A stretch of 6,166 bases of DNA from Methanosarcina sp. (GCA_013330315.1 DUIO01000003.1:211-6376), one strand, 5' to 3'. Shown: positions 1 to 5,421, counted from the first letter of the stretch. A program made the numbers and translations. The notes: a model not told the origin generated them from the sequence alone.

Positions 1-279
1 TATGCATTTCACGGGGTAAACCACGAAATCACAGCACCTGAAAGAATTATCAGCACTTTTGAATTTGAAGGGCTACCGGAAAAGGGGCATGTAATCCTTG
101 ATACAGCGAGATTTGAAGAATTGCCGGACAACAGGACAAAACTGACAACTCAGTCTGTCTTCCAGACAGTTGAGGACCGTGACGGAATGATCCAGTCAGG
201 CATGGAAGAAGGAGTCAATGATTCATACAACCAGCTTGATGAGCTGCTGGAAAGGATGCAAAAACAGGGTTTACGCTAA
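1..279 (+). CDS. AHSA1/SRPBCC family protein, C-terminal part (5' end outside window)
   Basis: The frame is open from base 1 to the TAA at 277-279, giving 92 residues of a protein whose start lies off the left edge. The visible part has the signature of the AHSA1 (activator of Hsp90 ATPase homologue-like) branch of the START/SRPBCC fold: [14 protein letters not shown], then [20 protein letters not shown], then [18 protein letters not shown] and the closing helix [20 protein letters not shown]. In the family these pieces form the last beta strands and the long C-terminal helix that closes a hydrophobic ligand cavity. Members are cytosolic and their ligands are mostly unknown; such genes often sit beside VOC/PhnB genes, as here (50-base gap to the next gene). 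Since the C-terminal half looks intact, the gene is probably functional, but the N-terminus cannot be judged. No specific substrate can be assigned. Confidence -1.
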   Translation, partial: YAFHGVNHEITAPERIISTFEFEGLPEKGHVILDTARFEELPDNRTKLTTQSVFQTVEDRDGMIQSGMEEGVNDSYNQLDELLERMQKQGLR

Positions 280-317
280 AATTACACTAAAATGAAAAAT
301 TGCTAAATTAATGAATC

Positions 318-323
318 AGGAGA
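318..323 (+). promoter_or_regulatory. Ribosome binding site of the VOC gene
   Basis: AGGAGA lies six bases before the ATG at 330 and fixes this start. It complements the usual archaeal 16S rRNA tail. Confidence -1.
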
Positions 324-329
324 AAATAC

Positions 330-803
330 ATGCAAAAAATCACCCCGTTTTTATGGTTTGACAGCCAGGCTGAGGAGGCGGTTAAATTTTATACCTCCGT
401 TTTCAAGGATTCAAAAATATTAAGCACTACGCGCTACGGAGAAGCAGGGCCAGGGCCTAAAGGGTCTGTAATGTCCATGGCATTTCAGCTCGAAGGACAG
501 GAATTCATCGCTCTAAATGGCGGCCCGGAATTTACTTTCTCACCAGCTATATCGTTTTTTGTTAATTGCGAGACGCAGGAAGAAGTAGATTAGTTGTGGG
601 AGAAGCTCTCCAAGGGTGGGGAAAAACAGGGGCCTGCATGGGTTAAAGACAGATATGGCGTTTCATGGCAAATCGTTCCCACCGTCCTGGAGGAGCTGCT
701 GAGTGACCCTGATCATGAAAAATCAAGAAGAGTTGTGGAAGCAATGCTTCAGATGGATAAAATTGATATCGAAAAACTGAAGCAGGCATATAAGGGACAA
801 TAA
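330..803 (+). CDS. PhnB-like VOC family protein with in-frame TAG (candidate pyrrolysine) at codon 88
   Basis: This is a glyoxalase/VOC-fold protein of the PhnB ('3-demethylubiquinone-9 3-methyltransferase', PF06983) type, 157 residues if the TAG at 591-593 is read as an amino acid. That matches the usual family length of about 150-160. The first part has the family opening [23 protein letters not shown] and the beta strands [20 protein letters not shown] and [15 protein letters not shown]. After the TAG the same frame continues without a break into [29 protein letters not shown] and a C-terminal helical tail ending in YKGQ and TAA. In relatives the TAG position is a variable polar residue between VD and LWEKL, so GAG to TAG is a one-base change. 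In Methanosarcina TAG can be decoded as pyrrolysine, so a full-length product is plausible; otherwise the gene is a nonsense-disrupted pseudogene giving an 87-residue fragment. The start ATG at 330 has a good AGGAGA site. Enzymatic activity is not known for this group. Confidence -1.
599..611 (+). other. Small hairpin just after the in-frame TAG
   Basis: GGAGA (599-603) and TCTCC (607-611) can pair around an AGC loop, beginning five bases after the TAG at 591-593. The place is suggestive because an RNA structure (PYLIS) follows the UAG in mtmB. However, the stem is only five pairs, and the bases also encode the conserved WEKLS of the VOC family, so chance is a serious alternative. Confidence -1.
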
Positions 804-885
804 ACCGGAAAAAACGGGTGTATGAGAAGCATAAAAGCTTGTAAAGCCGCATAAGTTCAACTCTAAAGATAATGCGCCTGTTTGG

Positions 886-894
886 TTATTTTTT
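886..894 (+). terminator. Possible U-tract terminator after the VOC gene
   Basis: A T-rich stretch with six T residues in a row (889-894) lies about 85 bases after the VOC stop and before the hydrolase fusion. Archaeal RNA polymerase can terminate at such tracts. There is no convincing stem before it, so the call is weak. The surrounding gap 804-1002 holds nothing else I can support. Confidence -1.
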
Positions 895-1002
895 AATGGT
901 TGCCTTATCTCGAAAAGATGGTTGCAAGTTTTGCCGGAAATAAACAATCTGGTGAGAGCACTTTTGATGAAAGCGTATTTGATCAAAAGCCTGTTAAAAG
1001 AA

Positions 1003-2370
1003 ATGGAAACTAGGGGGTCCAGCATAGAAGGTAATAACAATGCAATCCCGGGCAGGCCGCCTGAAAAACCATATCCCGAACTCAGGAAACTTGACCGGCT
1101 GGTAGGAAAATGGAAAACTGAAGGGAAGACCAGAGCAACGCCGTCTAAACCGTCAGTCAGGATATGCGGAACGGATATCTATGAATGGCTGCCGGGAGGG
1201 TTCTTTCTTATTCACCGAGTGAATGTGTGTATGGGAGATGAGGAGGTTAAGTCAGTCGAGGTCATCGGTTATGACGACTCGGTCCAGACATATCCCATGC
1301 ATTCTTTCGACAATAAAGGCAACTACGATCTATCGCAGGCAAGCGTACATAATAGTACTCTGATCATTACAGGAAAATCAATTCGTTTCACTGGCGTGTT
1401 TAGCGACAACGGTGACACCATAACGGGCACCTGGGAGATTTTAACTGATAGCTCAAACTGGTCACCCTGGATGGATTTGAAGTTAACCAGAGTAGAAGAT
1501 CTAACGGCATACACATTTGATACAGGCTCCGCCTCTAAAAACAGGGAAGAGGAAAGAGAGCCTGCTCACCAGAATAGAGAAGTTACGGGCAATTATGCTT
1601 CTGTTAACGGTCTCAATATGTATTATGAAGTCTATGGAACCGGCAGACCGATAATCCTGCTTCATGGAGGTGTCGGTGCGAGCAATATGTTCGATCAGGT
1701 CCTGCCAAAACTTGCTGAAAACAGGCAGGTCATCGCCGTCCATTTTCAGGCGCATGGATATACGGAAGATATTGACAGGCCACTCAGATTTGAATTGATG
1801 GCTGAGGACGTTGCAGCACTTATAAAGCACCTGGGCATCGAAAAGGCAGACATTCTGGGCTACTCGCTTGGCGCCGGCGTAGCCCTGCAAACAGCAATTC
1901 GCCACCCGGATTTAATTCGCAGGCTGGTAGCGATCTCGGCTCCAGTCAAGCAAAGTGGATGGTATCCAGAGGTTCTGGAGCTCATGGCACAGATGGGTCC
2001 CGATACTGCAAAATCCATCAAGCAGACTCAGCTCTATGAGTTCTATCCAGATACTGACTGGGAAGCTCTCTTTGCCAAACTCGGTGACCTGGTCAGGCAG
2101 GACTTTGATTGGTCGAAAGATGTGGCTGCAATCAAATCACCTGTGATGATTGTCTTTGCGGATGCGGACGCTGTCCGTATGGCACATGTTATGGAATTTT
2201 TCGCACTATTTGGCGGCGGACAGCAGGATGCCGGTCTGGACGGGTCCCTGAGACCAGAGGCACAGCTCGCTATTTTGCCAGGCACAACACACTACGATAT
2301 TCTCTCTTCCCCAATGCTGGCTGCGATTGTTACACAGTTCCTCGACTCACCCATGCCGGAAGGGATGTGA
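1003..2370 (+). CDS. DUF1579-like domain fused to alpha/beta hydrolase
   Basis: From the ATG at 1003 the product is 455 residues with two domains. Residues about 26-166 form a DUF1579-like beta-rich domain (LRKLDRLVGKW, YEWLPGGFFLIHRV, DTITGTWE, WMDLKLTRV), paralogous to the protein at 2516-2992. A charged linker of about 30 residues follows. Residues about 199-455 are an alpha/beta hydrolase: NGLNMYYEVYGTG, oxyanion-hole region ILLHGG, nucleophile elbow G-Y-S-L-G with Ser288, acid candidates Asp387 or Asp389 in FADADAVR, and the catalytic His430 in GTTHYD. The triad appears complete, so it is probably an active esterase- or lipase-like enzyme; the substrate is unknown. The start is uncertain: the frame is open back to 835, with TTG at 922 and ATG at 967 (GGTGAG ten bases before it). 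ATG 1003 has no clear binding site. AGGGGG at 1012-1017 precedes an in-frame ATA at 1024, where homology would place the first residue. No signal peptide is seen from ATG 1003, suggesting a cytosolic protein. Confidence -1.
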   Translation: METRGSSIEGNNNAIPGRPPEKPYPELRKLDRLVGKWKTEGKTRATPSKPSVRICGTDIYEWLPGGFFLIHRVNVCMGDEEVKSVEVIGYDDSVQTYPMHSFDNKGNYDLSQASVHNSTLIITGKSIRFTGVFSDNGDTITGTWEILTDSSNWSPWMDLKLTRVEDLTAYTFDTGSASKNREEEREPAHQNREVTGNYASVNGLNMYYEVYGTGRPIILLHGGVGASNMFDQVLPKLAENRQVIAVHFQAHGYTEDIDRPLRFELMAEDVAALIKHLGIEKADILGYSLGAGVALQTAIRHPDLIRRLVAISAPVKQSGWYPEVLELMAQMGPDTAKSIKQTQLYEFYPDTDWEALFAKLGDLVRQDFDWSKDVAAIKSPVMIVFADADAVRMAHVMEFFALFGGGQQDAGLDGSLRPEAQLAILPGTTHYDILSSPMLAAIVTQFLDSPMPEGM

Positions 2371-2403
2371 AAAATGCTCATCAACTGCATTAATTACAGA
2401 CCA

Positions 2404-2410
2404 TATAAAA
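2404..2410 (+). promoter_or_regulatory. Possible TATA box
   Basis: TATAAAA lies in the 145-base AT-rich gap between the hydrolase fusion and the next gene, about 105 bases before the ATT start. It resembles an archaeal TATA box and could drive the DUF1579-like gene. In such AT-rich DNA a chance match is likely. Confidence -1.
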
Positions 2411-2447
2411 CAGGAGAAAAATGGAGCAAGAAAAAGAACTTTATTAA
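2411..2447 (+). other. Orphan ribosome binding site with eight-codon ORF
   Basis: CAGGAG (2411-2416) stands four bases before ATG 2421, which opens an eight-codon frame (MEQEKELY) ending in TAA at 2445-2447. A different frame from about 2441 continues with sense codons (LLKNLQIETHNF) to a TAA at 2495-2497. This could be the frameshifted N-terminal remnant of a lost gene, a small leader peptide, or chance. No homology is recognised. Confidence -1.
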
Positions 2448-2500
2448 AAAATCTGCAAATTGAAACTCATAATTTTCTCATTAACATTAATAATTAAAAA

Positions 2501-2507
2501 GAGGGGG
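2501..2507 (+). promoter_or_regulatory. Strong ribosome binding site before an ATT start
   Basis: GAGGGGG ends eight bases before ATT 2516 in otherwise AT-rich DNA. Its spacing points to 2516, not to the ATG at 2717, as the place where translation begins. Confidence -1.
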
Positions 2508-2515
2508 AAATTACT

Positions 2516-2992
2516 ATTTCAGACAACAACACGCAGTTAGAACAGCAGCCCAAACCTGACCTCGCGCTCAAACGCCTGGAAGGGCTGGTCGGCACGTGGG
2601 GTATAAAAGGTCGTACTCTTGATTCCAATACCGATAATGTATCTGCACTCACCACTTTTGTATGGCTACCTGGCAGGTTCTTTCTAAAACAGAGCTTCGA
2701 AGCTGACTTTATAGGAATGAAAATCCAGAGCCTGGAGCTCATTTACTACGATCCGGAGAGCGATACCTTCCCTTCACTTGTCTATTCCAACCTGGCAGGA
2801 ATCCCGATTCCATACAGATATGATGTTAAGGGCAAAGATGTGGTAATCACGACGGATCTCGGCGGTGGGGCAAAAATGACAGGAAAAATAAGCGAAGACG
2901 GCAACACCTTTTCTGGCGGCTGGAGACAAAATCCAGGCAAAGAAGATGCCGGAAATGTGGCTTATGACTTTGTCGGAACCCGTATAAAGTAG
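2516..2992 (+). CDS. DUF1579-like protein with apparent ATT start codon
   Basis: The homologous protein needs about 158 residues, beginning ISDNNTQLEQQ at 2516 and covering LKRLEGLVGTWGIKGRT, FVWLPGRFFLKQSFE, IQSLELIYYDPES, and MTGKISEDGNTFSGGW to GTRIK. These blocks align with residues about 26-166 of the upstream hydrolase fusion, so the two are tandem paralogues. The fold is expected to be a lipocalin-like beta barrel; the function is not known. The frame is closed by a TAA at 2495-2497, and between there and the conserved core there is no ATG, GTG or TTG. The codon in the right place after GAGGGGG is ATT (2516), where ATG-TCA-GAC would be usual. The first in-frame ATG, 2717, would delete almost half of the domain. 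Either AUU is used as a rare start, probably with low yield, or a point mutation killed the start. It ends in TAG (2990-2992), backed up by TGA at 3002-3004. Confidence -1.
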   Translation: MSDNNTQLEQQPKPDLALKRLEGLVGTWGIKGRTLDSNTDNVSALTTFVWLPGRFFLKQSFEADFIGMKIQSLELIYYDPESDTFPSLVYSNLAGIPIPYRYDVKGKDVVITTDLGGGAKMTGKISEDGNTFSGGWRQNPGKEDAGNVAYDFVGTRIK

Positions 2993-3014
2993 ATTGCCTT
3001 CTGATCAACTCAGT

Positions 3015-3030
3015 GTGAGCAGTGAGCAGT
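3015..3030 (+). repeat. Short tandem repeat GTGAGCA x2
   Basis: GTGAGCA occurs twice head to tail, followed by GT, in the 63-base gap before the RibD-C gene. It is probably a replication-slippage product; no regulatory role is evident. Confidence -1.
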
Positions 3031-3055
3031 TTTGAAGGAGTAGGGGGCAAGCATT

Positions 3056-3625
3056 ATGAGAAAAGTTGTAATGTTTAATCGAATTTCTATTGACGGCTTT
3101 TTTGCCGGACCGAATGGAGAAATTGACTGGTTTATAGCGGACCTCGAACTTGACAAAGCATTACACGAAATGGGCCAACTTGGAGTGTCTCCGCCTGATA
3201 CAGTTTTGCTGGGCAGAGTGACCTACCAGTTATTTGAAAGCTTCTGGCCAAAGGTAGCTGCCGATCCGGGCTCTTCCAGAGAAGCACGAATTATGGCTGA
3301 CGAATTAAACCGGATGACCAAAGTTGTTTTTTCAAAGACCTTGAAAGACGTTTCCTGGCAGAACACCAGGATTGTTGAAGGCAATATCACGGAAGAAGTA
3401 AAAAGGTTAAAACAGGAAACAGGCTCTGATATCCTGATATTTGGCAGCGGCACGATCGTACAGCAACTTACCTCTGAAGGGTTAATTGATGAATATCTGC
3501 TGGCTGTAACTCCGGTTATTCTGAGAACAGGAAAACCGCTGTTTAAGGGCGTTAAAAAATTAAATTTCAGGCTTCTGGAAATCGTGGCAGATTGTACCTG
3601 CCATTGTCGACGAAATGCTAAGTGA
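3056..3625 (+). CDS. RibD-C/dihydrofolate reductase-like protein with replaced C-terminus
   Basis: This 189-residue protein belongs to the RibD C-terminal / DHFR-like family (PF01872), NADPH-dependent reductase-like proteins of mostly unknown substrate. Visible motifs are SIDGFFAGPNGEIDWF (residues 11-26), TVLLGRVTYQLFESFWP (49-65), VVFSKTL, and the cofactor-binding region ILIFGSG (Gly130, Ser131, Gly132), then the strand-rich end TPVILRTGKPLFKG. Homology runs to LLE at residues 173-175. Family members usually continue for about 15 more residues through a final strand of the type TFKSGxVLLHY, which is missing here. Instead a 14-residue tail with no family resemblance follows, ending at TGA 3623-3625. 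That tail is an out-of-frame reading of a VOC gene fragment. The start ATG 3056 has AGGGGG at 3042-3047, eight bases before it. Loss of the last strand may destabilise the fold, so function is uncertain. Confidence -1.
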   Translation: MRKVVMFNRISIDGFFAGPNGEIDWFIADLELDKALHEMGQLGVSPPDTVLLGRVTYQLFESFWPKVAADPGSSREARIMADELNRMTKVVFSKTLKDVSWQNTRIVEGNITEEVKRLKQETGSDILIFGSGTIVQQLTSEGLIDEYLLAVTPVILRTGKPLFKGVKKLNFRLLEIVADCTCHCRRNAK

Positions 3626-3716
3626 CCCTGAAAAATTGAACAGGGATATCATTGCAATTTACGGAATGAAAAAATACGGTATCGAAGCCCTGAAACGGGC
3701 ATACGAAGGACGGTGA
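3582..3716 (+). pseudogene. 3' remnant of a second PhnB-like VOC gene
   Basis: In the third plus frame the bases from 3582 encode 44 residues beginning SWQIVPAIVDEMLSDPEKL and ending LKRAYEGR before TGA 3714-3716. This matches the C-terminal block of the VOC protein at 330-803 ([17 protein letters not shown] to LKQAYKGQ). The first 110 or so residues of the family are absent. Just before 3582 the DNA belongs to the RibD-C gene in another frame. The fragment has no start of its own and is not expected to be made as a protein. It marks an old recombination or deletion that removed the RibD-C 3' end, the spacer and most of a VOC gene. Confidence -1.
3712..3716 (+). promoter_or_regulatory. Ribosome binding site deciding the Rid start
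   Basis: GGTGA lies eight bases before ATG 3725 and overlaps the TGA of the VOC remnant. The in-frame GTG at 3713 is inside this site and has its own purine stretch only two bases away, so ATG 3725 is preferred. Confidence -1.
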
Positions 3717-3724
3717 AGAAACAC

Positions 3725-4138
3725 ATGAAGGACGGACAGGTTTTGCATATAAATCCAGACGGCTTACCCAAAAATCCGGCGTTTACCAACGTAATTGTTG
3801 TAACCGGCCAGGCAAAAACGATTTACATCGGAGGGCAGGACGCAGTAGATGCTTCCGGCACAATTATCGGAAAGGGAGACATCAAACAGCAGACCGAACA
3901 GGTTTTAGCTAATTTGCAAACGGCACTGAAAGCCGGGGGTGCTGAACTGGAGCATATTGTCAAGTGGAATGTGTACGTAGTCCAGGGACAGGATATTCAA
4001 AAGGGCTTTGAAGCATTCCAGCAGATATGGGGTCGCAGACCTGACCCACCCGCGATCACCTTCATGTTTGTGTCGGGACTGGGAAACCCGGATTTCCTGG
4101 TAGAGATGGACGCCATTGCTGTTGTGCCTCAGCAGTAA
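3725..4138 (+). CDS. Rid (YjgF/YER057c/UK114) family protein
   Basis: The 137-residue product has the full length of the family and its usual blocks: a first strand around HINPDGLPKNPAFTNVIVV, then TIYIGGQDAVDASGTIIGKGD, IKQQTEQVLANLQTALKAGG with LEHIVKWNVYVV, and the end PDFLVEMDAIAVV. RidA itself is a homotrimeric cytosolic enzyme that hydrolyses reactive enamine/imine intermediates released by PLP enzymes. The catalytic arginine of RidA, in a PARS/T-type motif before the last strands, seems to be replaced: here the segment reads PPAITFMFVSGL with no Arg. This suggests one of the Rid subfamilies lacking imine deaminase activity, whose roles are less clear. ATG 3725 is chosen over GTG 3713 because of the GGTGA site. 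It directly follows the broken VOC fragment and may have been translationally coupled to the lost gene. Confidence -1.
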   Translation: MKDGQVLHINPDGLPKNPAFTNVIVVTGQAKTIYIGGQDAVDASGTIIGKGDIKQQTEQVLANLQTALKAGGAELEHIVKWNVYVVQGQDIQKGFEAFQQIWGRRPDPPAITFMFVSGLGNPDFLVEMDAIAVVPQQ

Positions 4139-4208
4139 CTCTATAACTAGAAACGTATACTGTACGCGATACTCGGTGGCGATGTTCCGAGGAAATTAAC
4201 ATATTCTC

Positions 4209-5285
4209 ATGAACTCTTCAGAGATTGTCAGACTTCGACTTCATAATAACGGCTTAAGTCATTCTCCGTTTAAAAGTGCAACTGATGCAGTTTCACATTT
4301 AGGTGCGGTTCAGGCGCAGGATTTTGCTGCCGCTAAATGGGCTCTTGGGCTCCGTATCAAAGATTCGACCGATGAAGACATCGAAAAAGCTTTTAATGAA
4401 GGCAAGATCCTGCGAACGCATGTGATGCGCCCAACCTGGCATTTTGTTGTGCCGGAAGATATCCGCTGGATGCTTGAGTTGACTGCACCGCGAGTGAAAA
4501 CGCTCCTTGAACCTTCCAATCGAAAGCTCGAGCTCGATTACGCACTGTTTTCCAGAAGTAACTCTGCAATTGTCGGAGCACTGCAGGATCATAAATATCT
4601 CACCCGGCAGGAGCTGAAAGCAGTGCTGGCAAATAAAGGCATTAAAACCGATGTCCAGCGTCTGGCTCACATTATCATGTGGGCTGAATTGGAAGGACTG
4701 ATTTGCAGCGGACCAAAGTGTGGGAAACAGTTTACCTATGCACTTCTGGAAGAACGCGCGCCGAAAATAAAAAAGTTGAATCGAGAACAGGCTCTTGCTA
4801 AACTTGCACTCAACTATTTTACCAGTCACGGGCCAGCTCAGCTGAAGGACTTTTCCTGGTGGTCGGGACTTGCCGTTAAAGACGCAAAAAATGCCCTCGA
4901 ATTAATAGAATCAAAATTAGAGCAGGAAACTCTTGATAGTAAAACCTACTGGTTCCCTGCCCACGAAGAAGTGACAGCACCGAAGTCGCCGTCCGCGTTT
5001 TTACTTTCTATTTACGATGAGTACACAATCGCCTATAAAGACAGAAGTGATATCAGTGAGACTCGAGATATTGAAAAAATGATTTCTATGGGCAATGCCT
5101 TGACCGCAGTTATCATTTTGAACGGCAAAGTAGCAGGCACCTGGAATAGAGCTTTGAAAAAAAGTAGGGTTGAAATCAGGCTAAATCCGTTTCGGCAATT
5201 GAATGAAGAAGAACAAGGGACATTAGAATCAGAAGTTACTCGATATGGGAAATTTATCGGACTCCCTGCAGTAGTCGTTAAATAA
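4209..5285 (+). CDS. Winged-helix HTH_42 protein, AlkZ/YcaQ-like (possible DNA glycosylase)
   Basis: The 358-residue protein fits the HTH_42 family (PF06224), usual length about 350-400, with tandem winged-helix domains. The N-terminal block SATDAVSHLGAVQAQDFAAAKWAL contains Gln35-Ala36-Gln37, matching the Q-x-Q motif used for catalysis by AlkZ and E. coli YcaQ. Those enzymes are DNA glycosylases that remove bulky alkylated bases or unhook interstrand crosslinks. Other family blocks are LRTHVMRPTWHFV, the HTH region LTRQELKAVL, the WWSGL motif, SIYDEYTIAYKDRS, and GTWNRALKK near the C-terminus. An alkylation-repair role is inferred; AlkZ-like proteins are diverse and this one may be only a DNA-binding protein. 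The ATG at 4209 is the only ordinary start after an in-frame TAA at 4197-4199. The GAGGA at 4189-4193 is 15 bases away, longer than usual; an ATT at 4203 would be better spaced. Confidence -1.
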   Translation: MNSSEIVRLRLHNNGLSHSPFKSATDAVSHLGAVQAQDFAAAKWALGLRIKDSTDEDIEKAFNEGKILRTHVMRPTWHFVVPEDIRWMLELTAPRVKTLLEPSNRKLELDYALFSRSNSAIVGALQDHKYLTRQELKAVLANKGIKTDVQRLAHIIMWAELEGLICSGPKCGKQFTYALLEERAPKIKKLNREQALAKLALNYFTSHGPAQLKDFSWWSGLAVKDAKNALELIESKLEQETLDSKTYWFPAHEEVTAPKSPSAFLLSIYDEYTIAYKDRSDISETRDIEKMISMGNALTAVIILNGKVAGTWNRALKKSRVEIRLNPFRQLNEEEQGTLESEVTRYGKFIGLPAVVVK

Positions 5286-5337
5286 TCTTCGTTCAGTAAT
5301 TTATCGCACCGGGAGCTCTGCAGGGGGTGGAAGATAG

Positions 5338-5361
5338 AATTTCCGGAAATTTCCGGAAATT
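5338..5361. repeat. Perfect 24-base palindrome made of two TTCCGGAAAT units
   Basis: Two head-to-tail copies of TTCCGGAAAT (5341-5350, 5351-5360), flanked by AAT and T, make a sequence identical to its own reverse complement over 24 bases. Each TTCCGGAA is itself a palindrome. It could be a double binding site for a dimeric regulator or an RNA stem. It lies downstream of both neighbouring genes, so a promoter operator is less likely. No T-run follows, so it is not a standard terminator. Confidence -1.
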
Positions 5362-5421
5362 GCCTGCGTGAAGCTGTTCTCGAACTGTGGAACATTCAGT
5401 AAGGACTAAAACTTTGTTACC

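Noticed and set aside
594..803. Separate small gene starting at the TTG just after the in-frame TAG
   Set aside because: It is simply the C-terminal half of the VOC domain in the same frame, with no ribosome binding site of its own.
1501..1905. 134-codon minus-strand ORF within the hydrolase fusion
   Set aside because: It is a shadow of the conserved hydrolase coding sequence, with no start signal or recognisable domain.
2109..2393. Plus-strand ORF overlapping the end of the hydrolase with several Cys residues
   Set aside because: It overlaps conserved hydrolase sequence in another frame, and its cysteines come from the out-of-frame reading.
2717..2992. ATG 2717 as the real start of the DUF1579-like gene
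   Set aside because: It would remove the LVGTW and WLPGRFFL blocks, which clearly belong to the same domain upstream in frame, and it has no well-placed ribosome binding site.
3594..3622. Cys/His-rich tail of the RibD-C protein (CTCHC) as a metal site
   Set aside because: The bases are an out-of-frame reading of the VOC remnant, so the cysteines are most likely accidental.
4299..4829. 176-codon minus-strand ORF inside the AlkZ-like gene
   Set aside because: It is antisense to a well-supported gene, has atypical composition and shows no family motif.
5286..5399. Open frame after the AlkZ-like stop (about 37 codons, ending LREAVLELWNIQ)
   Set aside because: It follows a TAA, has no start codon or binding site, and has no recognised similarity.
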